DNA of 64,000 nucleotides, from the NCBI GenBank assembly GCA_034331105.1, contig JAXQGB010000011.1, positions 372,001 to 436,000 of the forward strand. Reading direction: 5' to 3'. The notes beneath the pieces are model-generated. The model made no database searches, was not told the origin of the DNA, and worked only from the letters and a program-made list of their open reading frames with translations. Both the position numbers and the translations under genes were made by a program. This document shows positions 1-9,273 of the stretch, in pieces. Each line of letters begins with the position of its first letter. The stretch's first letter is position 1. The DNA comes from Caenicola sp034331105. Its GTDB lineage: Bacteria; Synergistota; Synergistia; Synergistales; Synergistaceae.

Positions 1-1019
1 CCCAAAAGCAGCTTTCTCTTGAAATAACGGATGCTGTGGCGCAGGGAGAAGCAAAATTTTATGAAGATATGGGATGGGAAAATTCCATGGGTCTGTTGGG
101 CGATGAAGAATATTTGTTGCTTCTTAAAGACAGATTTATTGAGCTAAGGGGCGAGCTTGAAAAGATTGGCATAGACATGTCAAACATCGCCAACTGGAGC
201 GAGCCAATGAAAGAAGCCTTCGCTGAAATTCAAAACAAAGGCGGAGATATCGCCGCAAAATCCATTGATTCATTCAAAGCTCAAATGGAATCAGGAACAA
301 TTACCGGAGCTGAGTATGAATCGATGCTTATCAATATAATGGACAAATTTGCCGAATATCCTGCGATTGTAAAAATGGCCCGAGACGAACTGGAAGCGTT
401 CAGGCTTGGCCAGGCTTCGGCTCTTGCAACCACCGCCAGCCAGGTTAAAGCTGCCTGGGATGACATGCGTCAGTCTATAGCACTTGTACCTAATGCGATT
501 GGAGATGCTTTTGTCTCGGCGATCCGCGGATCTGAATCTCTCAGCGACGCACTCAATAAAGTGCTTGCGGACATTGGTGCTGTCATTGCGAAGGCATTTA
601 TTATGAAAATGCTGTTTGGGTCGTCTGGCACAGGGGGAATTTTAGGTCCTATTATCGGTGGCCTGGGTATCTTTGGAGACGGTGGCGTCTTTGATCAGAC
701 CGGGGTAACTGCATTTGCTTCGGGAGGGATCGTAAACGGCCCTACCCTTTTTCCTCATGCAGGCGGAATCGGTTTAATGGGTGAGGCCGGACCTGAAGGA
801 GTCTTCAAACTTAAACGCAACGGCAAGGGAGAACTTGGGGTAATTGCAAGCGATGAATCCTCTTCTCCTGTAATTATAAATGTCCTGGATAAAGGTGACC
901 TGGAACAGGTTACATATGAAGCAATGAGCAAGTATCCCGGCTCTCAGATCGTGACAAACCATGTATTGAGGCAGCGGATCGAGCGCGGCAGTTTGGCATT
1001 TGGAGGTGCAGTACGATGA
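1..1019 (+). CDS. Phage tail tape measure protein, C-terminal part (5' truncated)
   Basis: The reading frame is open to the left edge with no stop, so the gene starts outside the window. The visible ~339 residues are the C-terminal end of a lambda-type tape measure protein, which sets tail length and is ejected during DNA delivery. A helical segment is followed by a Gly/Ala-rich hydrophobic stretch (about 200-220 of the in-window protein) and the motif FASGGIVNGPTLFPHAGG with GEAGPEG, which closes many tape measure proteins. Its stop overlaps the next gene by 4 nt. The next four genes follow the gene transfer agent/lambda tail order. Fairly sure; the upstream tail and head genes cannot be seen. 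Confidence 0.85.
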   Translation, partial: QKQLSLEITDAVAQGEAKFYEDMGWENSMGLLGDEEYLLLLKDRFIELRGELEKIGIDMSNIANWSEPMKEAFAEIQNKGGDIAAKSIDSFKAQMESGTITGAEYESMLINIMDKFAEYPAIVKMARDELEAFRLGQASALATTASQVKAAWDDMRQSIALVPNAIGDAFVSAIRGSESLSDALNKVLADIGAVIAKAFIMKMLFGSSGTGGILGPIIGGLGIFGDGGVFDQTGVTAFASGGIVNGPTLFPHAGGIGLMGEAGPEGVFKLKRNGKGELGVIASDESSSPVIINVLDKGDLEQVTYEAMSKYPGSQIVTNHVLRQRIERGSLAFGGAVR

Positions 1020-1420
1020 CAGTACCGGCAATAACGAAATACAACGCTGCCGAATTGGCAACGATAAGCATACCCTCATACTCGGTTCTTGAAGTCAACC
1101 AGGAGGATATAGCGGTGGAATTTACATCTCCATCGCGATTGTCCCAATGGCTGTACGTTGATGCTTTCCTTGGGAACTCATGGTCATTAACCATCCATGC
1201 TATGACCGGCACAGAAGTAGCAACGCTGAAAACGTTCTGGGAAAACCACAAGGGACGGGTCATTCCGTTTAAATGGGTCAATCCTACTGACGGAACAACT
1301 TATTATGTCCGTTTCAGTTCTTCATCGCTGCTCTTCCAGCGTGTTTCAAAAACACACTGGAGCTGCTCGATTCTTATCAGCGAAGCGCATCCATTGGAGA
1401 TAGAGGTTTCGGGGGTGTAA
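1016..1420 (+). CDS. Phage distal tail / minor tail protein (DUF2460-like position)
   Basis: A 134-residue protein, mostly predicted beta strands, starting in a 4-nt ATGA overlap with the tape measure gene. It carries the pattern LKTFWENHKGRVIPFKWVNP, typical of small tail-tip proteins that follow the tape measure gene (DUF2460 / lambda M-type), which form the ring joining the tail tube to the hub. No signal or membrane segment. It is followed after 2 nt by the hub gene. The family is inferred from position and this motif; the structural role is likely, the exact family less sure. Confidence 0.65.
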   Translation: MTVPAITKYNAAELATISIPSYSVLEVNQEDIAVEFTSPSRLSQWLYVDAFLGNSWSLTIHAMTGTEVATLKTFWENHKGRVIPFKWVNPTDGTTYYVRFSSSSLLFQRVSKTHWSCSILISEAHPLEIEVSGV

Positions 1421-1422
1421 TA

Positions 1423-4371
1423 ATGAACAAGAGTGATTTTATATCCGATGCGGTTGCGCTCGATCTCGGCAAGAGCGGGGTCAAGGTTGCAGAAACGCTT
1501 GAAATAGAAGTTGACGGTGAATGGTGGAATCTTATAAATTCTTCTAAGTCAACATCATTGCCAGTCTTTGACCATAGGGAAGAAGCCCCTCCGCTGACGT
1601 CTGATGGAGTTATTGATGTTTCTGGAATGAGCAAAATTAGAGTCACAGAAAATGCAACAAATAAAGATGTTTATACCCCTATGTTTACCGCATTGTTTGC
1701 AAATGGTGATGAAGTATTTATCTATTGCTCATCACGTGGCATATATCCGTCCAATACAAGTTATTCTCTGCTTAAAATTAGAGGCATAAACAAGACACAA
1801 AATGTAACTTGGACTAAGGAGCATGTTATAGAAAAAAATGATAAATGTTATCCTATTTATTTTGATCCAATAATAAACGCCATTGTAATTACTTATCGTT
1901 TTAATTATTCGGGATCAAGAAGATATGCAGTTTTAGTGAATTCTGTAGGCACAACTCTTGAATCCCCTTATATTGCCACAACTGCGATAGCTTCAACAGA
2001 TTTTTTCAAAACATTTAGTCTGCCAGAAGGACAAGGTAAGGTATATTCGATGTTTTGGACAAGTGGCGGGGCAATGAAAATTAAGACAGTGGCTCATGCA
2101 GTTGGGGATAATCAAGCGTCCAAAAGTGTCACTCTTTCTAGCAATTCAAGTGCCGTTACATTAAGTCTTGTCCCAAGCACCGCATTATTTTCGGCGGGTG
2201 CTTATATGTTTTATCTCAGACAAGCTGAGTCTGTTGGAATTGCTTTTCTCGATTCGGCAGATTCAAGAATTAAATATATTCTTGAATCTGAAAACTGGGG
2301 AACTTTGCATATTGTTGCAGACATAGGAGAGGGCAACACACAGCTTGACGGATTTGGCACAATAACAACTCCGCTCGATGGCGAGTTCTTTATGGCACAT
2401 TTTAGGGAAGAACAAACTGGGAACTTAGGCAAGCCAGCAGGGTATAGTTTTCCTGCAAACATGGTAATCAACGGATTCACAAGAACAGGCGAAAAGAATT
2501 TTAGAATGTTCGGTTCTGTCGCATCAACGCTTTATGCCTATACCCTTGATCCAGACACGATGTCACTGACCTATGACGGCATAGTTACGGAAAACTGGAC
2601 GGGTGGCAACGGAAAGCCTGTTATGCTTGAACATTCTGGTTCTTTGGAACTGATCAGCTTTGGAGATGTCAATCAGAAACTAATTCTCTATGACGGAAGC
2701 ACTAAAACCATGGTCTGGCTTTGGTCTGATTGGGGAGCAACATTGTTTCCTGTTTATAATGAAAGCGCAACAACACGAATGTCTAATATATGCTGTTGTT
2801 CATCGCAACCGCTAATGTTTTTTGTAACATATAAAAATAGTTCAAACTTTGGAAAAGTAGAAACTTATACAATACCGTCAAGTTTATTCTTTTCATGTTC
2901 GACGACAGCAGAAGTTTCCGCGCTGTTCACCGTGGCAAGACATGGGACATATACTAACCCCGATGCTCCTAACCATGATCCGATGATGCGTGTTCAATCT
3001 GCTGAAGCGTCCTTAATGATGATTGAGAACGAAACCCATTATATTTTCCCATTCTGCGAATATAACAATAGCAACAACTCGTGGTTTATGACAGTTTTTG
3101 TCGGCATAAGCAAAGCAGACGTTACCCAAGTAACTAGAATATCCTATGTAACCTTGACAGGCAATAATACGACAGAAAGGGACAGTGTTTTTTCGATTGC
3201 GCCACAAAAGCAACTTACGAGGCACAAATATGAGCAAAGTACAATTGTAGATGACAGTACGAAAGATGGGCTGACGAGAATCACAAACGGATATGGGATA
3301 CGTTATATGAGTCCCACTGGTTCTATTATTGCGGGCCCGATTGCTTCTCTTGGAGCAACGTCAAAGTATGATGAAACTATTGAGAATAACCCTAACTGGA
3401 GGCATTACGCAGTTACCTGTAACGACAAGGGTATCGGCATGTTCATCGCAGGGAAATATAGGACAACAGCCGACACGATAAGGATGACAGGGGCGTATTA
3501 CGATGGCGCTAACATCGCAGGGCAAACCAATGCTCTAACAACTTCAATGCTGGTTGATAATATCGCCTTGGATTCTTGGAATGACGTTGCAATCATCACA
3601 GGTGCTATAAGTGGTGGGGAAATCCCTTACGTTAAGATCGGGGCTAGGTCATGGAACTCAAAATATGTCCGTGCATTATCTGTGAGGGACGGTGCTGTAT
3701 ATAACATGGATGCAGGAAGTCCCATTTTAGGCGGGGCAAGATATTTCTATCCTTGCGGTTCGACCATGTTTTGGATTTCAAACACAGGCTATGCCGAAGC
3801 CATGTCAACTGGTGCGACTTGGACAGCGGGGATGGGAGCAGAGGGTTCTATGGAGGAAGTCTCGCCGATAATCGTCAGATATAAGGAGAACACTTATATC
3901 CCCTATCCCTTCGCGCGGGAGGGTATAAAAGTCGAACTGTCTAACATCAGCAAAACGACAAAGGTAACGATCCCAGAAACCCAGACCGATCTGATCCGCA
4001 CGATGATCGCAGGCGGAACAGACTTCCGCGGTTCAAGGTGTATTCTTCGAAGGCTTTTTCCCGACCACACGGAAGAAGGGTCGGACATCATTTTGCTTGA
4101 CGGATATATCCAAGATTGGAGTTACTCGCCAGACAAAAAGGGAATACTGTTTACCGTATCAAAAACGCTGATAGATGTCGGCGCAACCTTCCCCAAACGC
4201 CTTATGAATATGGGATGTTCCCACGTCTTCAAGGGCGTCAGATGCGGTTATTTGGGTGCAGACGGCATCTGCACGAAGACCAAGACAGATTGTACTGCAA
4301 AGGGTTCGGTCAACAATTTCGGCGGATTCCCGTGGGTCGCGGCTCGACAGCGCAGGATTATGTGGCGATGA
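1423..4371 (+). CDS. Tail hub protein with C-terminal four-cysteine (Fe-S) domain and very large central insertion
   Basis: A 982-residue protein. The last ~150 residues resemble the DUF2163/BR0599 hub family and contain Cys932-x8-Cys941-x8-Cys950-x6-Cys957. This resembles the cysteine arrangement that holds a [4Fe-4S] cluster in lambda gpL and gene transfer agent hub proteins. The first ~45 residues also look like the start of this family. Relatives are usually about 250-300 residues. Here some 750 residues of beta-rich, Ser/Thr/Asn-rich, AT-richer sequence (about 1600-3850) lie between the two conserved ends, probably a variable, receptor-facing domain. The stop overlaps the next start (ATGA). 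Hub role likely; insertion role inferred. Confidence 0.7.
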   Translation: MNKSDFISDAVALDLGKSGVKVAETLEIEVDGEWWNLINSSKSTSLPVFDHREEAPPLTSDGVIDVSGMSKIRVTENATNKDVYTPMFTALFANGDEVFIYCSSRGIYPSNTSYSLLKIRGINKTQNVTWTKEHVIEKNDKCYPIYFDPIINAIVITYRFNYSGSRRYAVLVNSVGTTLESPYIATTAIASTDFFKTFSLPEGQGKVYSMFWTSGGAMKIKTVAHAVGDNQASKSVTLSSNSSAVTLSLVPSTALFSAGAYMFYLRQAESVGIAFLDSADSRIKYILESENWGTLHIVADIGEGNTQLDGFGTITTPLDGEFFMAHFREEQTGNLGKPAGYSFPANMVINGFTRTGEKNFRMFGSVASTLYAYTLDPDTMSLTYDGIVTENWTGGNGKPVMLEHSGSLELISFGDVNQKLILYDGSTKTMVWLWSDWGATLFPVYNESATTRMSNICCCSSQPLMFFVTYKNSSNFGKVETYTIPSSLFFSCSTTAEVSALFTVARHGTYTNPDAPNHDPMMRVQSAEASLMMIENETHYIFPFCEYNNSNNSWFMTVFVGISKADVTQVTRISYVTLTGNNTTERDSVFSIAPQKQLTRHKYEQSTIVDDSTKDGLTRITNGYGIRYMSPTGSIIAGPIASLGATSKYDETIENNPNWRHYAVTCNDKGIGMFIAGKYRTTADTIRMTGAYYDGANIAGQTNALTTSMLVDNIALDSWNDVAIITGAISGGEIPYVKIGARSWNSKYVRALSVRDGAVYNMDAGSPILGGARYFYPCGSTMFWISNTGYAEAMSTGATWTAGMGAEGSMEEVSPIIVRYKENTYIPYPFAREGIKVELSNISKTTKVTIPETQTDLIRTMIAGGTDFRGSRCILRRLFPDHTEEGSDIILLDGYIQDWSYSPDKKGILFTVSKTLIDVGATFPKRLMNMGCSHVFKGVRCGYLGADGICTKTKTDCTAKGSVNNFGGFPWVAARQRRIMWR

Positions 4372-4748
4372 AATTTTCATGCCCATATTCGGAAGATGAG
4401 ATCGTAGAACGGGCGCGGTCTTGGGTCGGAAAACCAGTTGCAAGAGCAACATGGAGGCAAGGTGAAACGTGTATTCATCTTGCTTCTTTTTCATATGGTT
4501 GGGGCGACCTCATACCCAACAACTGGCTTGCTTGGAGCATGGATGATTTAGCAAAACTATCAGGGTGGAAGATTATCGAACGTAATCCGAAGCGTGGGGA
4601 TTTTGGGATATTTGAGATTCACGGCAAAGAGCATTTAGGAATATTTACAGGCAACGACACATTTGTTCATGCGGGGAACGTTACGTTTGTTGAAGCAAAA
4701 GCTGATAGGTTTATGCGGTATTTTAAGGGGGTGCTTACATGGCGATAA
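4368..4748 (+). CDS. NlpC/P60-type tail peptidase
   Basis: The ATGA overlap with the hub gene fixes the start at 4368, giving 126 residues. This matches the small NlpC/P60-like cell-wall peptidase found between hub and tip genes of siphophages and gene transfer agents, which opens peptidoglycan during infection. A possible catalytic cysteine lies in GETCIHLASFSYGW, and a possible histidine in HAGNVTFVEA after the KRGDFGIF strand, the usual Cys-His order. Length is close to the family norm. A longer frame opening at 4116 lies inside the hub gene and was not used. It overlaps the next gene by 10 nt. Confidence 0.7.
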   Translation: MKFSCPYSEDEIVERARSWVGKPVARATWRQGETCIHLASFSYGWGDLIPNNWLAWSMDDLAKLSGWKIIERNPKRGDFGIFEIHGKEHLGIFTGNDTFVHAGNVTFVEAKADRFMRYFKGVLTWR

Positions 4749-6868
4749 CCGGAATGTTTTCCGGCCTGCTCGGATGGTTGTTTGTAGGAGCAGCTATCTA
4801 CAGCTGGCTCATGTATAAAGACTACAGTTCGACTAGTTCGCCACAGGCTTCCTTTTCTGATCCCGGGGTTGGCGGAGGACCGTGGGCGCACCCGACAAGT
4901 TCGCAGACACCGATTCCGCTTGTCTTCGGAACGGCACGTTCAACGATGCCGATAATCCACTATCGGCTTGAGGGAGACCAATATCAGGATATGTGGCTTG
5001 TTTGTGCGGTCTGTGAGGATTGGAGTTCACTTGATCCCGACTATGCAACAGCAGTTGGGGAAGTGTGGCTCAACGACACGAGGCTTTCACGGTTCGCAAG
5101 ATATACCGCTAATCCTGACCTCTATGACCGCGATCACGATTGGTGCAGGTTCTATCCCGTTGGCAGAGGATGCAACATCTATTGGAAAGCTGACGGAAAA
5201 CACGTCTTCCAGAAAGAAGCGGTGCTTGATGTCCCCGCCGAAAGTTACAATCTGCAAGCCTCGCATGATGCAGGAAGCAATCCTATAAAATGCACCGTGC
5301 GCCTAATTCACCAGTTCAAAGAGGGCGGTTCGACACAAGCCTTCAAAGTTACGGTTTTCTACAGCACGGAAGTTTCTGGAAGCCCCGAAATAGTTCTGTT
5401 CAACGGTTCTGTTTTTAAGACGGCAACTCAGACCGTAGAAGCGGGGAAAGATTCTGAAACGATAAATGTTGCAGGGACACAGGAAAGTGTTTACACCGTG
5501 AATTTGCCTTACAAAGGAACATTCAAGGTCAAGGTCGAACTTGTGTCAACCTCCAATGAGGGACAGTTATATCTTGATTCCGTGGAGCTTGAGGACTCGG
5601 CCGTACAGAGCGAGACCGTTGAATCATACGGAACATCGCTTCTCGTTGTCCATATCCGAGACATTGATGGCACGTTTGTAAAGCCAACCGTCACGGGGAT
5701 GGTCACGGGAGGACCGTCAAATCCAGCAGAGTCTTTATTTTGGGTGCTGAAGAACAAAGAGGTCAGCCTTGGGATCGGCGCAGATTATATTGACGAGATC
5801 AGTTTTACCGAAGCGGGAGCAAAATGCGATGAATATAATTACGCGTTTAACCGCGCTTACTGCGCCGTGTCGAATTTTGAAACTGTGATCCACGATATGT
5901 GCAAGTCTGGGCGTTTGCTCTTGGGAGAATACGGAGGAAAATTAGCCTGTGTATTTGACGAGGAAATTCCCGCTCTGAATACCCGTGTCGTGGACATGAT
6001 GACGATGGCTGACAACGCCAATTATGGCGACACCTCCATGGGGAACATTCCGAACCGCTTCGTGATCAAGTACGTTGACAGTGCCGTTGAATCCACCGCA
6101 CAGGACATTGTGCTTGAGGATATTGTTTTACAGCAAAAAGCGGGTGTGGTCAACGAGAAAACGATTGACCTCTACGGGATAACGACACAGGCGAAGGCTT
6201 GGGAGTTGGGTTGGTATCACGCATTGTGGGCGCAGGCTAGTAAATGGCTCGAATTCGACATGAAGCCGATCCTATGGGATCTGTCTCCGAGTTCTGTCAT
6301 CACGACCGTAAGCACGGAAGACCCGTACTTGAACAATCGGGAGTGGATGCTTGTTGGGTTTGACGAAACCGAGCCGAACCACTACAGGGCAAAGGCGATC
6401 GAATATAAGCGCACAGCATTCCATCCTGAAGGATACGTGGAAGAACTGCCTAATGTTTATATCGAGGATTATGTTCCGACAGGAACGATAGGCGGTTCTA
6501 ACGTGCCGTCTGGAACTATAGCTATCTCTATCGCATCAATTCAGCCGTTGCCGAGCATGGAATCACGCGTAACGCTTCAACTGGCAGGTGTTCCGACAAG
6601 TGCTGATTTTGTAAAAGTTTACCGCAGTTTTGACGGAAATTCTTACTCGCTTTTGACTGAACTGACTGCTACAGGCGGGACTCAATATTGCATCTACAAT
6701 GAAAGCCAATCATGGACATTTGTCTGGTACAAGGCAACTATCCGCTCATCAAAGGGCGAGACTTCGCTTATAGGCGCACCTTCAGCACAGGCATATATCA
6801 CAGGAGCAGAAAACACATTCCCAGGCTACGGCTTGGGCGCATACGGCAGACAGCCGTATGGCTATTAA
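4739..6868 (+). CDS. Large tail tip / host-specificity protein
   Basis: A 709-residue protein in the position of gene transfer agent 'megatron' or lambda J. The first ~25 residues form a hydrophobic segment (GLLGWLFVGAAIYSWLM). The TPIPLVFGTA pattern after it is typical of tip proteins. The middle is beta-rich; the last ~110 residues resemble a fibronectin type III fold (VYRSFDGNSYSLLTEL, FVWYKATIRSSKGETS), followed by a Gly/Tyr-rich tail (GYGLGAYGRQPYGY). The protein should close the tail tip and contact the cell surface. An AAGGGGG ribosome site precedes the ATG. Shorter than lambda J (over 1,100 residues), so some domains are absent. Confidence 0.75.
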   Translation: MAITGMFSGLLGWLFVGAAIYSWLMYKDYSSTSSPQASFSDPGVGGGPWAHPTSSQTPIPLVFGTARSTMPIIHYRLEGDQYQDMWLVCAVCEDWSSLDPDYATAVGEVWLNDTRLSRFARYTANPDLYDRDHDWCRFYPVGRGCNIYWKADGKHVFQKEAVLDVPAESYNLQASHDAGSNPIKCTVRLIHQFKEGGSTQAFKVTVFYSTEVSGSPEIVLFNGSVFKTATQTVEAGKDSETINVAGTQESVYTVNLPYKGTFKVKVELVSTSNEGQLYLDSVELEDSAVQSETVESYGTSLLVVHIRDIDGTFVKPTVTGMVTGGPSNPAESLFWVLKNKEVSLGIGADYIDEISFTEAGAKCDEYNYAFNRAYCAVSNFETVIHDMCKSGRLLLGEYGGKLACVFDEEIPALNTRVVDMMTMADNANYGDTSMGNIPNRFVIKYVDSAVESTAQDIVLEDIVLQQKAGVVNEKTIDLYGITTQAKAWELGWYHALWAQASKWLEFDMKPILWDLSPSSVITTVSTEDPYLNNREWMLVGFDETEPNHYRAKAIEYKRTAFHPEGYVEELPNVYIEDYVPTGTIGGSNVPSGTIAISIASIQPLPSMESRVTLQLAGVPTSADFVKVYRSFDGNSYSLLTELTATGGTQYCIYNESQSWTFVWYKATIRSSKGETSLIGAPSAQAYITGAENTFPGYGLGAYGRQPYGY

Positions 6869-6879
6869 GGAGGGATGAT

Positions 6880-7416
6880 ATGAGTATTTATATATGCGGT
6901 GCTTGCAATACAGGTAAAGCTGAAATTGCAAGAAAGATTACAGAGATAAATACATCCCTGCAGCTTCTTATTGATCCGGCCGATTCTGTATTTATCCCGG
7001 TGTTCGGAGTCGGTTTGGACAGAATATTTAGAGGCAGAAAATGGGAGGGTAAAACGGATGAAACCTACCAGGGCTTGTGTGAATATCTCAGTCTGTTGGA
7101 ACAAGAAGATATCATCACCAATGAAGGTCCCCTTTTGCTTTTGTCCCACATGATGTTCTTCGGAGTGCTCAGCGTATTCAATGATGAACAGCGTAAAGGA
7201 ATTTTGACTAGGTGCCTTGCCTTGCTTCGCAGGGGAAAGCACTTTATTGTCAGAAGATGGATTGAAAACGGGAATTTCAATGAAATAAGTGTAAGCCTCC
7301 AAAGAGAGTTCAGAAACGGAAGAGAAAACATCTTCACAATACCCCCTGCCACAGACTACGATTCAACAGTTGAACAGGCTGTCGAATATATCAAAGGAAA
7401 AATGGAGGTGAAGTAA
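6880..7416 (+). CDS. Prophage protein with a P-loop-like N-terminus, unknown function
   Basis: A 178-residue protein. The start at 6880 is set by AAGGAGGG seven nt upstream; in-frame codons further upstream lie inside the tip gene. The N-terminus, SIYICGACNTGKAEIARKI, has the shape of a beta strand, Walker A loop and helix, but the Ser/Thr that normally follows GK is Ala. A second strand, GPLLLLSHMMFF, sits where a Walker B could be. It may be a degenerate nucleoside/nucleotide kinase-like fold. It lies between the tip and a fibre-like gene, overlapping the latter by one base (TAATG). No function is assigned. Confidence 0.6.
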   Translation: MSIYICGACNTGKAEIARKITEINTSLQLLIDPADSVFIPVFGVGLDRIFRGRKWEGKTDETYQGLCEYLSLLEQEDIITNEGPLLLLSHMMFFGVLSVFNDEQRKGILTRCLALLRRGKHFIVRRWIENGNFNEISVSLQREFRNGRENIFTIPPATDYDSTVEQAVEYIKGKMEVK

Positions 7417-8003
7417 TGGCACTTTCCACAACAGCAAATTACAGCATTAGGAAGCACGATGCAGGAGATCTTAACTGGGACGTCGATTTAAACTGGAACA
7501 TGACTGAAATCGACAAAAAGCTGAAACTCCTGTTTGCCAACTTTTTAACCTGTTCAACAGCGGCGGGAACAGCAGCAAAGGTAGTATCTTTTGCAAATTT
7601 TGTGCTTGAAGCAGGGTGCTTGATAGCGGTCAAGTTTACGAATGGAAATTCCGCAAGCGGGGCAACACTGAACGTAAACAGCACGGGAGCAAATGCAATA
7701 CAGTATAACGGTTCTGCTATCCCAACAAATGCCATTGTGCCGAACGGGATTTATTTACTGGTCTATGACGGAACAAACTGGGCCATCCTGAATCCGATCA
7801 CGTTATCCGACTCAATTACAGATGGAGAAACAGGGCTTGCCCCGACACAAAATGCGGTGTTTGATGCTCTTGGGCTTAAAGCTGACAAAACCTATGTAGA
7901 TGCTCTTTTGACCAAGCAGGACACAAATGATGGAAAGACTTACAAGGCTGTGCCGTCTTTCACTGATGGTGTTCTATCTTGGACTGCGGAGGAAGTTGTC
8001 TAG
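7416..8003 (+). CDS. Phage tail fibre-like protein
   Basis: A 195-residue protein. Residues ~1-45 (DLNWDVDLNWNMTEIDKKL) form a short helical N-terminal part. The middle is a Gly/Asn/Ala beta-rich stretch (TFANGNSASGATLNVNSTG-like, ending VYDGTNW), a fold common in short tail fibres and fibre-attached proteins. The C-terminus has PTQNAVFDALGLKADKTYVDALLTKQD-like heptads as in trimeric fibre coiled coils. It probably trimerises and attaches to the tail tip or binds the host. It is the last gene before a rho-independent terminator. No chaperone gene is visible beside it. Confidence 0.6.
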   Translation: MALSTTANYSIRKHDAGDLNWDVDLNWNMTEIDKKLKLLFANFLTCSTAAGTAAKVVSFANFVLEAGCLIAVKFTNGNSASGATLNVNSTGANAIQYNGSAIPTNAIVPNGIYLLVYDGTNWAILNPITLSDSITDGETGLAPTQNAVFDALGLKADKTYVDALLTKQDTNDGKTYKAVPSFTDGVLSWTAEEVV

Positions 8004-8051
8004 TACCAACTGAGCAAAAATTAGAGGCCTTACAGCATAAAAACTAATTGG

Positions 8052-8079
8052 GCGGTCGATTATTCGACTGCTCTTTTTT
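8052..8079 (+). terminator. Rho-independent terminator after tail genes
   Basis: GCGGTCGA (8052-8059) pairs with TCGACTGC (8064-8071), eight pairs with one G-T, around a TTAT loop, followed by TCTTTTTT. It separates the tail gene block from the lysis cassette. Confidence 0.8.
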
Positions 8080-8120
8080 GTGCACTTAAAAAGCTCGTTG
8101 ATTCAAAAGGAGGAGATCAA

Positions 8121-8210
8121 ATGAAATTCATAATCGCAATTGCAGTTCTTATTGTCATTGTTTTAGTTCTCGCTTGTTACCTCCAGGGTGAGATAAACAG
8201 ATATTCATGA
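8121..8210 (+). CDS. 29-residue single-span membrane peptide of the lysis cassette
   Basis: A strong AAGGAGGAGA ribosome site (8107-8116) sits four nt before an ATG that opens a 29-codon frame: MKF, about 15 hydrophobic residues, then AC and the polar tail YLQGEINRYS. Its TGA overlaps the ATG of the amidase (ATGA), a usual sign of translational coupling. It is too short for most gene finders. It could be a small holin/pinholin-type or regulatory peptide. VLAC also resembles a weak lipobox. The coding call rests on the ribosome site and coupling; function unknown. Confidence 0.6.
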   Translation: MKFIIAIAVLIVIVLVLACYLQGEINRYS

Positions 8211-8821
8211 AAGAAGTTGATGCAAAAATGAAGATCCTTATCGATCCCGGACATGGCATACCCCACACCGGGGCCAAGGGACGCATATTAGGAATAGAAG
8301 AGCGAATTGCCACCCTCCGTGTGGGTCATGTATTAAAGAGCTGGCTGGAAGCACGTGGACATACAGCATACCTTACCAGGACAACTGACCAGTGCATTAT
8401 TAAGTCAGATCGTTCCTCTGATTTGAGGGCAAGGGGAGTTATGGCGGGTCGTTTGCAGGTTCATTTGATGCTCTCGATCCATTGCAATTCAGTCGCTGAT
8501 CCGCGGGCAAACGGCTGTGAGTGCTTTACCCTGCCCGGGCAGGATGCTTCGGATCTGTTGGCAGACGAACTTCTGAGGAGCTATCGAACTTCATTTCCCA
8601 ACATAAGACTGCGGGCTGATCTCCGTGACGGGGACCTGGACAAAGAAGCGGATCTTCTTGTCTTAAAAGCAGCTCCCCCACGGTTGCCCAAAGTATTGTT
8701 TGAACTGGCCTTCTTAAGCAACCCGCAGGAAGAAGCATGGCTTGGCGATCCGGCTAATTATCCGGGTATTGCTACAGCACTCGGCAGGGGGATCGAAAAC
8801 TGGGTGGCAATTACACGGTGA
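8207..8821 (+). CDS. N-acetylmuramoyl-L-alanine amidase (prophage endolysin)
   Basis: A 204-residue Amidase_3 family enzyme that cuts the bond between N-acetylmuramic acid and the peptide stem at lysis. Zinc ligands are visible: His in IDPGHG (~residue 17), Glu in GIEERIA and His in LSIHCNS. The catalytic Glu is in FELAFLSNPQEE near residue 175. No signal peptide, so export depends on the holin. The start overlaps the small upstream peptide (ATGA); an in-frame ATG at 8228 is the alternative. The length suits a minimal catalytic domain without a separate wall-binding domain. Confident. Confidence 0.9.
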   Translation: MKEVDAKMKILIDPGHGIPHTGAKGRILGIEERIATLRVGHVLKSWLEARGHTAYLTRTTDQCIIKSDRSSDLRARGVMAGRLQVHLMLSIHCNSVADPRANGCECFTLPGQDASDLLADELLRSYRTSFPNIRLRADLRDGDLDKEADLLVLKAAPPRLPKVLFELAFLSNPQEEAWLGDPANYPGIATALGRGIENWVAITR

Positions 8822-8832
8822 GGAGGTAAATA

Positions 8833-9273
8833 ATGAGCCAGAGTGAATGGAACAACGCATGGGAGTCGCTCCAAAAAATATTGATTATTTATGTTCCGTA
8901 CATGGCCGCTTCGCTGATCATTTCGCTTTGCGGTTACATAGAAAGACACTGGAAGAAGGAGCCGTTTTCTCTGGCCAAGCTGATCACGGGATTGGTGAGT
9001 GATTTGGTGTACGGTATGACGCTTGTATTAGGTGCACTCTGGCTCAGCCGCAATAATCATATCTGCGCAATGTTCGTTCTGTTTGTGGGCCTCTCTAGGG
9101 GGCGTAAATGGGCCGATGATTTGATAGACAAGATACTGTGGCAACGGTATGGGCAAGGCAGCTATTACGGCAGCAATCCGTTTGGCCCACAAAATAACTT
9201 GAATAATCTCCAGGGAGATGATTCTGATGGAAATACGAATAATGGAAATCAAGAGCTGGATCCGCGGGAATAA
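8833..9273 (+). CDS. Putative holin
   Basis: A 146-residue protein with three hydrophobic segments (about residues 18-36, 48-70 and 73-88) and a polar Asn/Gln/Asp-rich C-terminal tail. This is the layout of class I holins that form the membrane lesion releasing the endolysin. An AGGAGG ribosome site lies between the amidase stop and this start. It sits directly after the amidase and before two spanin-like genes, so a lysis role is strongly suggested by context. No holin family motif is recognised by sequence alone, so this is inference from topology and place. Confidence 0.7.
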   Translation: MSQSEWNNAWESLQKILIIYVPYMAASLIISLCGYIERHWKKEPFSLAKLITGLVSDLVYGMTLVLGALWLSRNNHICAMFVLFVGLSRGRKWADDLIDKILWQRYGQGSYYGSNPFGPQNNLNNLQGDDSDGNTNNGNQELDPRE

